A DNA stretch of 64,000 bases from Streptomyces broussonetiae (GCF_009796285.1 NZ_CP047020.1:9238001-9302000); one strand, 5' to 3'; counted from the stretch's first letter, positions 43,412-52,009 are shown. A program made the numbers and translations. The notes: a model not told the origin generated them from the letters alone.

Positions 43412-43849
43412 TCATCCACGGCCGCAGTCCGGGCACACCCCGGACAGCTCCACCGTGTGCCGGACGTTCGCGAAGCCGGAGGTTTGTGCGATGGTGTCCG
43501 CCCAGTCCTCGACCGGTCCGGAGTCGACGGGCCTGCTCAGGCCGCACCGGGTGCAGATGAGGTAGTGGCGGTGGTCGGGGCCGGGGCGGTAGCGGAAGAG
43601 GCGTTCGCCGCTCGTGTCGCGGACCATGTCGGCCCGGCCGGCGGCGGCCAGCGCGGTCAGGGTGCGGTAGACCGTGGACAGGCCGACCGGTGAGCCGTCG
43701 TCGGCGAGCCGGTTGTGGAGGGCCTGGGCGCCGACGAAGCCCTCGGCCCGGACGAACGCCTCGACGACGACGGCGCGTTGCTGGGTGTGGCGGCCGATCA
43801 GCGTGACGTCGGCCGACGGTGTGGGGGCGTGCGGTCGGTCGCGTTCCAT
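43412..43849 (-). CDS. zur: Zur, Fur-family zinc-responsive repressor
   Basis: A 145-residue Fur-type protein. The winged helix is at about 15-80 (RAVVVEAFVRAEGFVGAQAL, then SPVGLSTVYRTLTALAAAG). The HYLICTRCG (C-x-x-C) and CPDCG (C-x-x-C) pairs make the structural zinc site, and histidines in GPDHRHYL fit the regulatory site. Its place at the end of the znu operon (14 bases after the second permease gene) and next to a zinc-free L32 identifies it as Zur rather than Fur. ATG 43849 is preferred, with AAGG upstream, over the long open frame to 44065. Confidence 0.9.
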   Translation of the reverse strand: MERDRPHAPTPSADVTLIGRHTQQRAVVVEAFVRAEGFVGAQALHNRLADDGSPVGLSTVYRTLTALAAAGRADMVRDTSGERLFRYRPGPDHRHYLICTRCGLSRPVDSGPVEDWADTIAQTSGFANVRHTVELSGVCPDCGRG

Positions 43850-43863
43850 CAGTGTGCCTTCGC

Positions 43864-44739
43864 TCAGGGGCCGGTGGGGACGGCGGTGGCGGTTCCCGTA
43901 CGAGGACCGGGGACCGGCCGTCGTATCAGGAACGTCGCGGCGTAGACGGCCGTGGCGACGGCCATGATGGCGAAGCTCGGAGGCATCCTCGGCACCGCGT
44001 AGGAGGCGAACAGCCCTGCCCACATCTCCAGTACCGCCAGCCCGGCGGACAGGGCGAGTGCCCAATAGGGGCGGTCGGTGAGCCGGATCGCGGCGCCCGC
44101 GGGGGCGGCAAGCAGGCCGAGCAGGAGCAGGGAGCCGACCGCCTGGGTGGCCTCGGCGGCGCTGATCCCGGCCAGGGCGAGGAAGCCGGAGCCGAGCAGG
44201 CGGACCGGTACCCCGCGGGCTGCGGCGACGGCCTCGTCGAGCGTGGCGAACAGCAGCGGCCTGGCGATCACTACCACCAGCAGTCCGACTCCGGCCGCCA
44301 CCACGGCGGCGACGACCGCACCGACGGCGGAGATGCCGAAGACGGAGCCGAACAGCACGCTGACACCCGCGGTTCCGTCGGCGGTGCTGCGGGATGTCGT
44401 GTAGAGGGTGATGAAGAAGGCGCCCAGGCCCAGGATCCAGGAGAAGACGCTCCCGATGACCACGTCGTCGGGACGGGCACGGCGGCCGAGGGTGCCGAAG
44501 AGCAGCGCCATGGCGATGGTCGCGGCGTACAGGCCCAGGCGCAGGTCGGCGCCGAAGGCGAGGGCGGCCATCGCGCCGGTGAAGGCGACATGGCTGAGCG
44601 CGTCGCCGGTGAAGACCTGGGCGCGCAGGACGAGGAAGTGGCCGACCAGTCCGCAGGCGGCGGCGATGGCGGTCCCGGCGAGGAGCGCGTGCTGGAAGAA
44701 CGGCTGGGACAGCGGGGATGCGGCCAGCAGGACGGTCAT
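43864..44739 (-). CDS. Zinc ABC transporter permease (second ZnuB-type)
   Basis: A 291-residue membrane protein with about eight helices. It contains AGTAIAAACGLVGHFLVLRA near the N-terminus and LDEAVAAARGVPVRLLGSGF, the ATPase-contact loop with the AAARGVP motif of ZnuB/TroC permeases. The ATG overlaps the stop of the first permease (ATGA), so the two are coupled. Two consecutive permease genes in one zinc operon suggest a heterodimeric channel, as in TroCD/MntCD-type systems. Confidence 0.85.
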   Translation of the reverse strand: MTVLLAASPLSQPFFQHALLAGTAIAAACGLVGHFLVLRAQVFTGDALSHVAFTGAMAALAFGADLRLGLYAATIAMALLFGTLGRRARPDDVVIGSVFSWILGLGAFFITLYTTSRSTADGTAGVSVLFGSVFGISAVGAVVAAVVAAGVGLLVVVIARPLLFATLDEAVAAARGVPVRLLGSGFLALAGISAAEATQAVGSLLLLGLLAAPAGAAIRLTDRPYWALALSAGLAVLEMWAGLFASYAVPRMPPSFAIMAVATAVYAATFLIRRPVPGPRTGTATAVPTGP

Positions 44740-45647
44740 GCCCCCACCTCCACGGACATGAGCCGGGCGCCGGTCCGGCTGCCGAGCAGCGTGTGCAGCG
44801 AGCGCCAGGCCAGGGCGAGTACGTATCCGGCGAAGGCGATGGTCGTCACGAAGAAACCCAGCGGGTAGGGCGAGTAGTAGGCGGCGGTCAGCCCGAGCCA
44901 GGTCGCGGCGAAGGCCAGCAGGACGGCCAGGGCCAGGCTCAGCGCCGGGCGGGCGGTGAGGACTTGCGCGGTGGCGGCCGGGATCACCATGAGGGCGAAG
45001 ACCAGGAGGGTCCCGGTGATCTGGCTCGCCTCGGCGGTGGCCGCACCGAGCAGGACGAGGAAGACCACCGACAGGGCGCGGACCGGGACGCCGCGCCCGG
45101 CGGCGACCTGTGGGTCGACGGAGGCGAACAGCAGCGGCCGTCCGATCAGCGCCAGCACCGCGAGCACCACCGCGCCGACCACCGTCAGCACGGTCACCTG
45201 GGAGGAGGTGATTCCCAGGAAGGTGCCGAAGAGGATGGTCTGCGGTCCCTCCAGCAGCCCTCTGTACAGGGCGGTGAACAGGAACCCGGACGCGAGCAGG
45301 AACGCCTGCACGGTCCCGGTCAGCGCCGACTCCTCGTGCTCACCGCCACCCCGCAGGGCGGCGATGACCAGCGCGGCGGCCACGCACAGCGTGAAGTAGC
45401 CGTAGACCGCGCTGAACCCGAGCAGGAGCGCCCCGGCGGCGCCGGGGAAGGCGACGGCGGAGACGGTGTGCGCGGCGAACGTCTGCCGCCGCAGCACCAC
45501 GAACCACCCCACGACCGCCGAGACCACGGCCACGACCGCGCCCGCGCGGAACGCGTTGACCATGAACGGGTACGACCACATCTCCTGGAAGTCGGCGAGG
45601 AGGTTCCACGACCACACCGGCGTGGTCCCTGCGTCAGCCAGCAGCAT
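44736..45647 (-). CDS. znuB: Zinc ABC transporter permease (first ZnuB-type)
   Basis: A 303-residue permease. MWSYPFMVNAFRAGAVVAVV opens it, then AVVGWFVVLRRQTFAAHTVS AND helices follow, with VDPQVAAGRGVPVRALSVVF as the ATPase-contact loop (A-x-x-RGVP). It imports zinc across the cytoplasmic membrane with its partner permease. It overlaps the ATPase gene by 14 bases and the next permease by 4, so translation of the three is linked. Confidence 0.86.
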   Translation of the reverse strand: MLLADAGTTPVWSWNLLADFQEMWSYPFMVNAFRAGAVVAVVSAVVGWFVVLRRQTFAAHTVSAVAFPGAAGALLLGFSAVYGYFTLCVAAALVIAALRGGGEHEESALTGTVQAFLLASGFLFTALYRGLLEGPQTILFGTFLGITSSQVTVLTVVGAVVLAVLALIGRPLLFASVDPQVAAGRGVPVRALSVVFLVLLGAATAEASQITGTLLVFALMVIPAATAQVLTARPALSLALAVLLAFAATWLGLTAAYYSPYPLGFFVTTIAFAGYVLALAWRSLHTLLGSRTGARLMSVEVGA

Positions 45648-46563
45648 GACCGCTCCCCGGAGTGTCGTGCCGGTCGGTGTGCACGGCGGGCGCCTCCGGC
45701 CGGCCCACCACGACCAGCCGACCGTCGGAGGCCCGCAGCACCTCGACCGGCGTGCCGTACAGCCGGGTCAGCGTCCCGGAGGTGATGACCTCGGCCGGGG
45801 TGCCGACGGCGGCCCCGCCCTCGGCCAGGTACACCACGCGGTCCAGGTGGTGGAGTATCGGGTTCACGTCATGGGCGACCATGACCACCGACACGCCCTC
45901 GTGATGGCAAATGCGCCCGATCAGCGCCGCGACCGCGCCCTGGTTGGGCAGGTCGAGACTGTCCAACGGCTCGTCCAGCAGCAGCAGTTCGGGCCTGCGG
46001 ACGAGCGCCTGGGCGATCAGCAGCCGCTGTTGCTCACCGCCGGAACACTGCCCGATCGGCCGGCGCGCGTACGCTGTCGCCCCGACCAACTTGATCACCT
46101 CGTCCACCCGCGCACGGTCGGCCCGCCGCCGCGCGCCCGGGAGGGGCAGCGGCACTCCCCATCGGTCGCCGTCCAGGCCGAGGCGCACCACGTCGATGCC
46201 GCGGATGCGCAGGGTGGCGTCGAAGCTGCGGCGCTGGGGCAGGTAGCCGATACGGTCGTTGGCCTGTCCTGGGCGGGCACCGAGCACCCGTACGTCACCG
46301 GCCGCCGCGGGCAGGGTGCCGAGCAGGACCTTGATCATGGTGGACTTGCCCACGCCGTTGGGGCCGAGCACGGCGGTGAACTCGCCGGTGCCGATGCGAA
46401 GGTCCACCCCCGACCACAGCGTCCGGCCGCCGACCCGTACGCCGGCGCCGCGCAGGTCGACCACTGGCCAACTTCCGGTTCCTGCGGCCGTGTCGTGGCC
46501 GTCGTCGTGGCTGCCGCTGCGGCGGCTGGGGACGGCCTCGCGGGCCTTCGCTGTCGGGTTCAT
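45634..46563 (-). CDS. znuC: Zinc ABC transporter ATP-binding protein
   Basis: A 309-residue ABC ATPase. Walker A is GPNGVGKSTMIKVLLG (about 67-82), the Q-loop is IGYLPQRRSF, the signature is CSGGEQQRLLIAQAL (about 168-182), Walker B is LLLLDEPLDSLD and the H-loop is VVMVAHDVN. This powers zinc import by the two permeases that follow. ATG 46563 is used. An in-frame GTG at 46575 overlaps the znuA stop and is an alternative coupled start. A His/Asp/Gly-rich N-terminal patch (GSHDDGHD) may bind metal. Confidence 0.9.
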   Translation of the reverse strand: MNPTAKAREAVPSRRSGSHDDGHDTAAGTGSWPVVDLRGAGVRVGGRTLWSGVDLRIGTGEFTAVLGPNGVGKSTMIKVLLGTLPAAAGDVRVLGARPGQANDRIGYLPQRRSFDATLRIRGIDVVRLGLDGDRWGVPLPLPGARRRADRARVDEVIKLVGATAYARRPIGQCSGGEQQRLLIAQALVRRPELLLLDEPLDSLDLPNQGAVAALIGRICHHEGVSVVMVAHDVNPILHHLDRVVYLAEGGAAVGTPAEVITSGTLTRLYGTPVEVLRASDGRLVVVGRPEAPAVHTDRHDTPGSGHAAG

Positions 46564-46571
46564 GGCTTGGT

Positions 46572-47549
46572 TCACTTCCCGGTGGCCTTGGCCAGGGCCT
46601 GTTCGATGCCCTGCAACTGGGTGGTCTGCCACTGCTGGAAGGTGGCTCCGGCGGGAGCGAGGGTCTCGGTCACCGTGGCGACCGGGATGCCCTGCGCCTT
46701 GGCCGCCTTGACCTGTGCCTGCACGTCGGGCGTGGAGTTCTGGGAGTTGTAGACGTAGATCTTGATCTGCTTGTTCTTGATCTGCTGGTCGATGGTCGCC
46801 TTGTCCTTGGCCGTGGGGTCGGAGCCCTCGCTCATCGCGTCCAGGAACGTCTCCGGGGTGAGCATCTTCAGCCCCAGGCCCTCGGCGAGCGGCGTGACGA
46901 TGGACTCGGAGGCGCCGATCGGGGTTCCGGCGTACTTCGCCTTGATGCCGGCTATGAGCTTGCTGTATCCGGCGAGTGTCTTCGTCTCGAAGGTGGTCTT
47001 CTGCTGGTCGAAGTAGGCGGCGTCGGCCGGGTCGGTCTTCTTGTAGTCGGCGGTGATCTTCTCGATGACCTGGTGGACGTTGTCCGGGGAGTACCAGCGG
47101 TGCGGGTTCCCGCCCGGCTTGATCCCGACCAGGTCGCCGACCTTCAGTTCGGTGCGTCCGTTGCCGGGGTTGGAGGCGAGGAGTTTGTCGGCCCAGGCGT
47201 CGTAGCCGATGCCGTTGACGATGGCGTACTGGGCGCCGGCCACAGTGCGGGCGTCGGCGGCGGTCGGCTCGTAGGCGTGCGGGTCGGTGTCCGGGTTGGT
47301 GATGATGCTGGTCACCTTCACGTGGTCGCCACCGAGTTGGGAGGCGATGCTGCCCCAGAAGTTCTCCGCAGCCACCACCTGGATCGTCTTGCCCGAGCCG
47401 CTGCTGTCTCCGGTCTCGGTTGTGTTGCTGCTGTGCGAGGAGGAGGTCGAGCAGGCGGTCGCCGTTACGGCGGTCAGGGCGGCTGTCGCGGTGACCAGGG
47501 CGATCCTCGCGGAGGGCCGGGGAGAACGGGCGGCGGGGGCGGTGGACAT
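46572..47549 (-). CDS. znuA: ZnuA zinc-binding lipoprotein
   Basis: A 325-residue cluster A-I solute-binding protein. The signal peptide ends in a relaxed lipobox (VTATACS, Cys at about 33), then a Ser/Thr linker leads to the lobes. Likely metal ligands are His in NPDTDPHAYEPT (about 92), His in GGNPHRWYSPDN (about 149) and an acidic or His residue near ESIVTPLAEGLG. The His-rich loop of many ZnuA proteins is absent. It is first in the operon behind the candidate Zur boxes at 47.65 kb. The association with Zur and zinc-free L32 makes zinc the likely ligand. Confidence 0.9.
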   Translation of the reverse strand: MSTAPAARSPRPSARIALVTATAALTAVTATACSTSSSHSSNTTETGDSSGSGKTIQVVAAENFWGSIASQLGGDHVKVTSIITNPDTDPHAYEPTAADARTVAGAQYAIVNGIGYDAWADKLLASNPGNGRTELKVGDLVGIKPGGNPHRWYSPDNVHQVIEKITADYKKTDPADAAYFDQQKTTFETKTLAGYSKLIAGIKAKYAGTPIGASESIVTPLAEGLGLKMLTPETFLDAMSEGSDPTAKDKATIDQQIKNKQIKIYVYNSQNSTPDVQAQVKAAKAQGIPVATVTETLAPAGATFQQWQTTQLQGIEQALAKATGK

Positions 47550-47621
47550 GCAGCTCCTTCGGGTGATGCCCGGCGCGCGGCGGACACGTGCCGGGCCGGT
47601 TTGACGACACTCCCGACGCTA

Positions 47622-47670
47622 GATGGGAATGATTTTCAGATCAATGTAAGATGAAAACCGTTGCCATCTT
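47622..47670. promoter_or_regulatory. Candidate Zur boxes upstream of znuA
   Basis: Two sites lie in an AT-rich patch 75-120 bases before znuA: GATGGGAATGATTTTCAGAT at 47622-47641, close in shape to the known AATGATTTTCATT-type motif, and AAGATG (47648-47653) with CATCTT (47665-47670), a perfect inverted repeat around 11 bases. Their placement fits Zur repression of the znu operon. Confidence 0.65.
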
Positions 47671-47706
47671 TTGACCGGGTGTACTACCGCTCCGACGACT
47701 CGGGGC

Positions 47707-48047
47707 TCAGCAGTCACGGAACTCCGGTGACTGGTTGAGGATCTGCGAGCGCAGGGAGATGAAGCGGACACGGGTCTGGCCGCCGAAGCCTCGAGGCGGA
47801 AGGCTGCGACCCGGTGGCAGTTCTGGAAGGCGAGGGTGATGCCGAAGTGGTTTTACTGGCCGCCCCGGATCGCGTCGCTGGACGGGGCGCGCAGCAGCTG
47901 GCCGCACTCCTTCCCGGAGGGTGGCGGGATCCGGTTGTCGGTGAACTCCGCTGCGCCGTAACGTAGTTCGGCGGCTGGGCGGGCGATGAGGTAGTAGGCG
48001 TACGGCAGGGACGTGCAGACCGTTTCCGCGAAGTCCGCCTTCTGCAT
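47707..48047 (-). pseudogene. Unrecognised Streptomyces-type protein, broken by a stop and a frameshift
   Basis: The reverse frame from ATG 48047 reads FAETVCTSLPYAYYLIARPA and EFTDNRIPPPSGKECGQLLR up to AIRGGQ. It then meets TAA (about 47854), continues as NHFGITLAFQNCHRVAAFRL, and changes frame to RVRFISLRSQILNQSPEFRD with a final Cys. The parts join into a sensible protein of about 113 residues. I cannot name the family. The neighbouring broken ATPase may be a former partner. Confidence 0.5.
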
Positions 48048-48124
48048 CTCACCGTTCTCGGCTTCGGCGAGCGGCTTCGGGGAGACAATCGAGTGACATG
48101 GGGGCAGTCCCGTTCCGTGATTCT

Positions 48125-48172
48125 GGTCGTGGTCGTGGTCGTGGTCGTGGTCGGGGTAGGGGTAGGGGTCAG
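48125..48172. repeat. Hexanucleotide tandem repeat
   Basis: GGTCGT occurs four times in succession, followed by GGTCGG and GGTAGG twice (48 bases in all). It lies between the two pseudogenes at 47.7 and 48.2 kb and is prone to slippage. Confidence 0.8.
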
Positions 48173-48715
48173 GCGGGGGCGGCGGCTGGGCCGTGCCGGA
48201 AGTCGGGGTCGACCTGGGTGGCGAGATCCCGGCCGGTGGCCTCGTCGGCCCAGGCGGTGGCGTTGCGCAGGTGGAACTCCACGGCGTACCGCTGAAAGGC
48301 CGGCCCAGCCCTTGGGGCGGCCGTCGACGGCCTCACGCAGCAGGTCGGGGGTTCGGGTGTGGTGCGGCTCCAGCTCGCCGTGGCCGCGATTCTGCTCCTG
48401 AGCGCGGACGTACGAGGACTACTCGCAGTGCGCGAACAGCTCGTCGCCGACATGCTTCTTGAGGAAGAGCAGGCCGACCCAGCGGGTGACCTTGTTGCGG
48501 ACGACGGCGACCGGGATGCCGAACTCGGCCGCGTGGTCGCGGTACTGGCGGTGCACGGAAACGCTCTTGCGGGTCGGTTCGACGACCAGGAACGTCATGT
48601 CGAAGCGGGTGAAAAGGCCCGTCGCCCTGCGCTCCGTCGGGCCGATCGCGTGAGTCCTCCTGGGGCGGCGGGCAGGCGACGTCCCCACGACCACCACATC
48701 GATGGTGTCCGTCAA
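48169..48715 (-). pseudogene. CooC/MinD-like ATPase fragment
   Basis: The reverse strand reads DTIDVVVVGTSPARRP, then FDMTFLVVEPTRKSVSVHRQ and FGIPVAVVRNKVTRWVGLLF with LKKHVGDELFAH, which are the later strands of a ParA/CooC-type ATPase (VVEPT, NK specificity region). A TAG follows FAHCE, after which SSYVRAQEQNRG and, one frame over, YAVEFHLRNATAWADEATGR continue the protein to 48169. The P-loop is missing at the N-terminus. It is not functional. Confidence 0.55.
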
Positions 48716-49002
48716 AGCGGAACAAGCTCGGCAGCCCGTTCTGACTGGGCCTCATTTCACGGGTGATGCAGGCATTTCCGTTGTCCTGAAGTGAGCACTA
48801 CCGCGGACACGCCGACGCCACCGGCCGATCACTCGCTCACCGCGGCAACCTCACAAGACCTGCATTGGTATGGCCTTGACCAGCGTAAGAGGGCGGCCGC
48901 ATGGTGAACCAACTGGACCGCAGCTGACCTGACATGCCGTCTGTCAACGCTGCTTTTGGTCATGTGGTCCTTCCGAACCACCCCAAACCGCACGGAGGCT
49001 TG

Positions 49003-50343
49003 ATGCAGCCAAGCGAGATACCCTCCGGATCCCTGGTGATCCACCGCCACCAACTGAGACGCCGGGTGCGGCGGACGGCAGGTGCCCTCACCACGGTGTT
49101 CGCACTCGCCGTCACCGCCCTCACCACCGGCCTGGCCACCGGGGCCCAGGCCGCCGCTCTCTCGTCCGCACCGCGCGCGTCCGCCTCAACGGGTACGACG
49201 GACTTCGGCTGCGACCGTCCTTCGGGAGCGGGACACGCCCGGTGCTTCGGGGTCATGAAAGGCCACCGCACCGCCTCGGGCCGCATGTCACCGTTCACCA
49301 CCGGCTCCCCGACCACGATGGGGTACGTACCGTCCGAACTGCGTTCCGCCTACAAACTGGGCGGTACCTCGGGATCCGGTCGAACGGTGGCCATCGTCGA
49401 CGCCATGGACGATCCGAACGCCGAGTCCGACCTGGCCGCTTACCGCAGCGCCTACGGTCTGCCGTCGTGCACCACCGCCAACGGCTGCTTCCGCAAGGTG
49501 AACCAGAGCGGACAGGCGGCTCCGCTGCCCTCCGGTGACTACGGATGGGCCGAGGAGATCAGCCTCGACCTCGACATGGTCTCGGCGACATGCCCCGGCT
49601 GCCACATCCTCCTGGTCGAGGCGAAGTCGACGAACGTCCCGGATCTCATGAAGGCCGAGGACACCGCCGCCACCACATCGGGCGTCGTCTCCGTCTCCAA
49701 CAGCTGGGGCGGTGCCGAGGACAACACCATCACCTCCGTCGACTCGCACTTCAACCACCCCGGCGTCGCGATCACGGCGAGTTCGGGTGACTCCGGTTAC
49801 GGCGTCTCCTGGCCGGCCTCCTCCCCGTACGTCACTGCCGTGGGCGGCACCTCGCTGAGCAAGGCGTCCAACTCCCGCGGCTGGGCCGAGACCGCCTGGA
49901 GCGGTGCGGGCTCGGGCTGTTCGGCGTACGAGGCCAAGCCGTCCTGGCAGCACGACTCCGGATGCGCCAAGCGTTCCGTCGCCGATGTGTCCGCGGTCGC
50001 CGACCCCAACACCGGGGTGGCGGTCTACGACACGTACAGCAGCTGCGGCGGCGCGTTGTTGTGCGACACCGAGCTGCAACTCGGTCTCGCACAGGGTGCC
50101 GATGGCTGGGTCGAAGTCGGCGGCACGAGCGTCGCGTCGCCGATCATCGCGAGCGTCTACGCACTGGCCGGAAACACCTCTCAGGTCGTGGGCGGCTCGT
50201 ACCCGTACAACCACACGTCGGCGCTCAACGACGTCACCTCGGGCAGCAACGGCTCCTGCGGCGGCAGTTACCTGTGCACCGCGGGTCCGGGATACGACGG
50301 GCCGACCGGTCTCGGCACGCCCAACGGCACCGGCGCCTTCTGA
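49003..50343 (+). CDS. Secreted S53 family peptidase (sedolisin)
   Basis: A 446-residue exported protease. It has a long twin-arginine-like/basic N-region and signal (LRRRVRRTAGALTTVFALAV), then the sedolisin catalytic set: Glu185 and Asp189 in GWAEEISLDLDMVSATCPGC, Asp263 in ASSGDSGYGVSW (oxyanion), and Ser in VGGTSVASPIIAS (about 396). Sedolisins are acid serine-carboxyl peptidases. The usual large activation propeptide is absent. Eight or more cysteines suggest disulfides. ATG 49003 follows GGAGG by 5 bases. A strong hairpin at 50361-50407 ends the transcript. Confidence 0.9.
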   Translation: MQPSEIPSGSLVIHRHQLRRRVRRTAGALTTVFALAVTALTTGLATGAQAAALSSAPRASASTGTTDFGCDRPSGAGHARCFGVMKGHRTASGRMSPFTTGSPTTMGYVPSELRSAYKLGGTSGSGRTVAIVDAMDDPNAESDLAAYRSAYGLPSCTTANGCFRKVNQSGQAAPLPSGDYGWAEEISLDLDMVSATCPGCHILLVEAKSTNVPDLMKAEDTAATTSGVVSVSNSWGGAEDNTITSVDSHFNHPGVAITASSGDSGYGVSWPASSPYVTAVGGTSLSKASNSRGWAETAWSGAGSGCSAYEAKPSWQHDSGCAKRSVADVSAVADPNTGVAVYDTYSSCGGALLCDTELQLGLAQGADGWVEVGGTSVASPIIASVYALAGNTSQVVGGSYPYNHTSALNDVTSGSNGSCGGSYLCTAGPGYDGPTGLGTPNGTGAF

Positions 50344-50360
50344 CGGCGCTTTCTTGCCGG

Positions 50361-50407
50361 CAAGGGCTGGGCCACGTCGCACTGGTGCGGCGCGAGCCCA
50401 GCCCTTG
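50361..50407 (+). terminator. Hairpin terminator after the sedolisin gene
   Basis: CAAGGGCTGGGC (50361-50372) pairs perfectly with GCCCAGCCCTTG (50396-50407). Inside the loop CGCAC/GTGCG adds a second short stem. It starts 18 bases after the stop codon and is followed by TCTTGCTGTG. Confidence 0.75.
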
Positions 50408-50774
50408 TCTTGCTGTGTGCGCTGGAACCCATCGCCGCTCGCATTCCTTGATGGCCTGGCGGGCTTGGGTCTGTGCGGGAGTGTGGGTCTGCGCGGTGCT
50501 GGCGGCGATGCCGGCCTGGCTGAGTGCGGTGAGGGTACCGGTGAGGCGCTCGGGGGTGAAGGCGCGGACGATCCATGTGTCTGGGGGAGTGCCCGCTTCT
50601 ACCTGGGGTCTCCTGGGAGTCCTCAGGGGATTGTGCACTGGAGGAGGCGCGTTACTGGGTGCCTCGGCGGCCTGCGAAGGGTACGCGAGTAGGAGTTCTC
50701 GGTGGGCATCGCGCATGTGATCAAGCGCCGAGAAGGCGCATGTTGTTTGAGGGGAGCATTCGTCAGGACCTGCA
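50408..50774 (-). other. Unassigned coding-like stretch
   Basis: The reverse strand has an open segment from an ATG at about 50718 reading MRDAHRELLLAYPSQAAEAP, then DTWIVRAFTPERLTGTLTAL and QTQARQAIKECERRWVP. Composition is protein-like, but the family is not recognised and the frame runs under the terminator into the sedolisin gene. It may be a gene fragment. Confidence 0.3.
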
Positions 50775-51287
50775 TCAGTTGATTGCTTGAGCTTGCGTTG
50801 GCGGCGTGGCTTGAAGGTGCTGGACGGCCTCGGCTGCCGTGTAGGAGGAGGCGAAGGTGAACGCGCGGGGGGACGGCCCGTGCGCCCGCAGGTCCGCCAG
50901 TCGCTCCAGGGCCTCGTCGACGCTCGGGAGGTGGCCGACGGGGACCCACCAGAGCACCAGGTGCGCCTCGACGTGCCGTTCGAACCATTCGCGGCGCCGC
51001 TGCATGGCCTCGAGGTGCCCGCTGCGGTAGGTGAAGTCCCACAGGGCTTCCTGCGTCTCCCACACCGACAGGGTGACGATGACGTCGTCGCCCGCCGGGC
51101 GCAGGCCGGTGGCGTCGGCCGCCCCCTCTTCCACGAGCCGCCACACGAAGCCGGGCGCGGCGTCGGCGGAGGCGTTGACCGGGTCGAGCATCTCGACGAA
51201 CGGCGCCGTGCGCGGGTCGTCGAGGGGGTGCCGGAGCGTGGCGACGTTGAGGTGGGCGAGGTGGGCGGCATGCGCGGATGCGGTCAT
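50775..51287 (-). CDS. DUF3291 domain protein
   Basis: A 170-residue protein. AHLAHLNVATLRHPLDDPRT and FVEMLDPVNASADAAPGFVW open it, VWETQEALWDFTYRSGHLEA and RREWFERHVEAHLVLWWVPV follow. All are hallmarks of DUF3291, a ferredoxin-like (ABM/Dabb-related) fold. Its function is unknown; relatives often sit beside stress regulators. It starts 32 bases after the stop of the metalloregulator-like gene and is probably co-transcribed with it. Confidence 0.87.
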   Translation of the reverse strand: MTASAHAAHLAHLNVATLRHPLDDPRTAPFVEMLDPVNASADAAPGFVWRLVEEGAADATGLRPAGDDVIVTLSVWETQEALWDFTYRSGHLEAMQRRREWFERHVEAHLVLWWVPVGHLPSVDEALERLADLRAHGPSPRAFTFASSYTAAEAVQHLQATPPTQAQAIN

Positions 51288-51319
51288 GACCTCATCCCAG
51301 CATGGCCCCCATTTCTATG

Positions 51320-52009
51320 TCAATCAATGTTGTTTTTAGAATTCTCGACCACCACGCAGCATTCCCCCGGCCGGGGGTCCATGCGGGCGCGGACGGGGCC
51401 GTCCGTGCCGAACAGCCCCTCCAGCAGCGCGAGATTCATACCGCAGACCAGTGGCGGGAAGCGTTCGGCGACAGCATGGAAGGGACAGTTGCGCATACGT
51501 ACGACACTCGCGGCCGCCCCCGACACCTCTTCGCCGTCTTCGGCGTCCTCCAGGTGTGGTTCGTAGCCGCGGGCGGCGAGCATCTCCATGGCCTCTTCAA
51601 GACCGCCGCAGGGCGCCGCCGAGCCACGCAGGACCTCACCCCGGCGGCGCGCCGCCGCACACAGCCCGGCATCCAGCCCTGCCTGCTCGGCCGCCTCGGC
51701 GAGCAACTCGGCGGCAGTGCGGTAGTCGCGGGCGGGCAGTGACACCGAAAGCTCCGCCTGTGCCCGCGCGTACACCTTGGCGGGACGGCCCGCCCCCGGC
51801 CCCGAGCGGCCCGACAGACGGCGGCTGCCGCTCTCCAGCAGCCCGACCTCCGCCAGCCTGTCCAGATGGTGCGCAGCGAGCGTGCGCGCAATCCCGGCCG
51901 CCTCGGCGGCCTCGTTGCGCCCGACCTCGCGGTCCTGCGCCACTACGTACTCGTACAGGCGACGCCGCACCGGATCCTGCAACGCCGCGATCGCGTCAAT
52001 GTCCTCCAC
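51320..52009 (-). CDS. ArsR-like regulator with C-terminal cysteine cluster (probable Fe-S or redox sensor)
   Basis: A 229-residue protein. The N-terminal winged helix (residues about 8-75) reads ALQDPVRRRLYEYVVAQDRE and NEAAEAAGIARTLAAHHLDR. The C-terminal domain has RMRNCPFHAVAERFPPLVCG and later PGECCVVV: cysteines spaced as in SufR-like regulators, which bind a 4Fe-4S cluster. Iron-sulphur or redox sensing is therefore likely but not shown. The GTG at 52007-52009 is used. It precedes and probably controls the DUF3291 gene. Confidence 0.8.
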   Translation of the reverse strand: MEDIDAIAALQDPVRRRLYEYVVAQDREVGRNEAAEAAGIARTLAAHHLDRLAEVGLLESGSRRLSGRSGPGAGRPAKVYARAQAELSVSLPARDYRTAAELLAEAAEQAGLDAGLCAAARRRGEVLRGSAAPCGGLEEAMEMLAARGYEPHLEDAEDGEEVSGAAASVVRMRNCPFHAVAERFPPLVCGMNLALLEGLFGTDGPVRARMDPRPGECCVVVENSKNNID

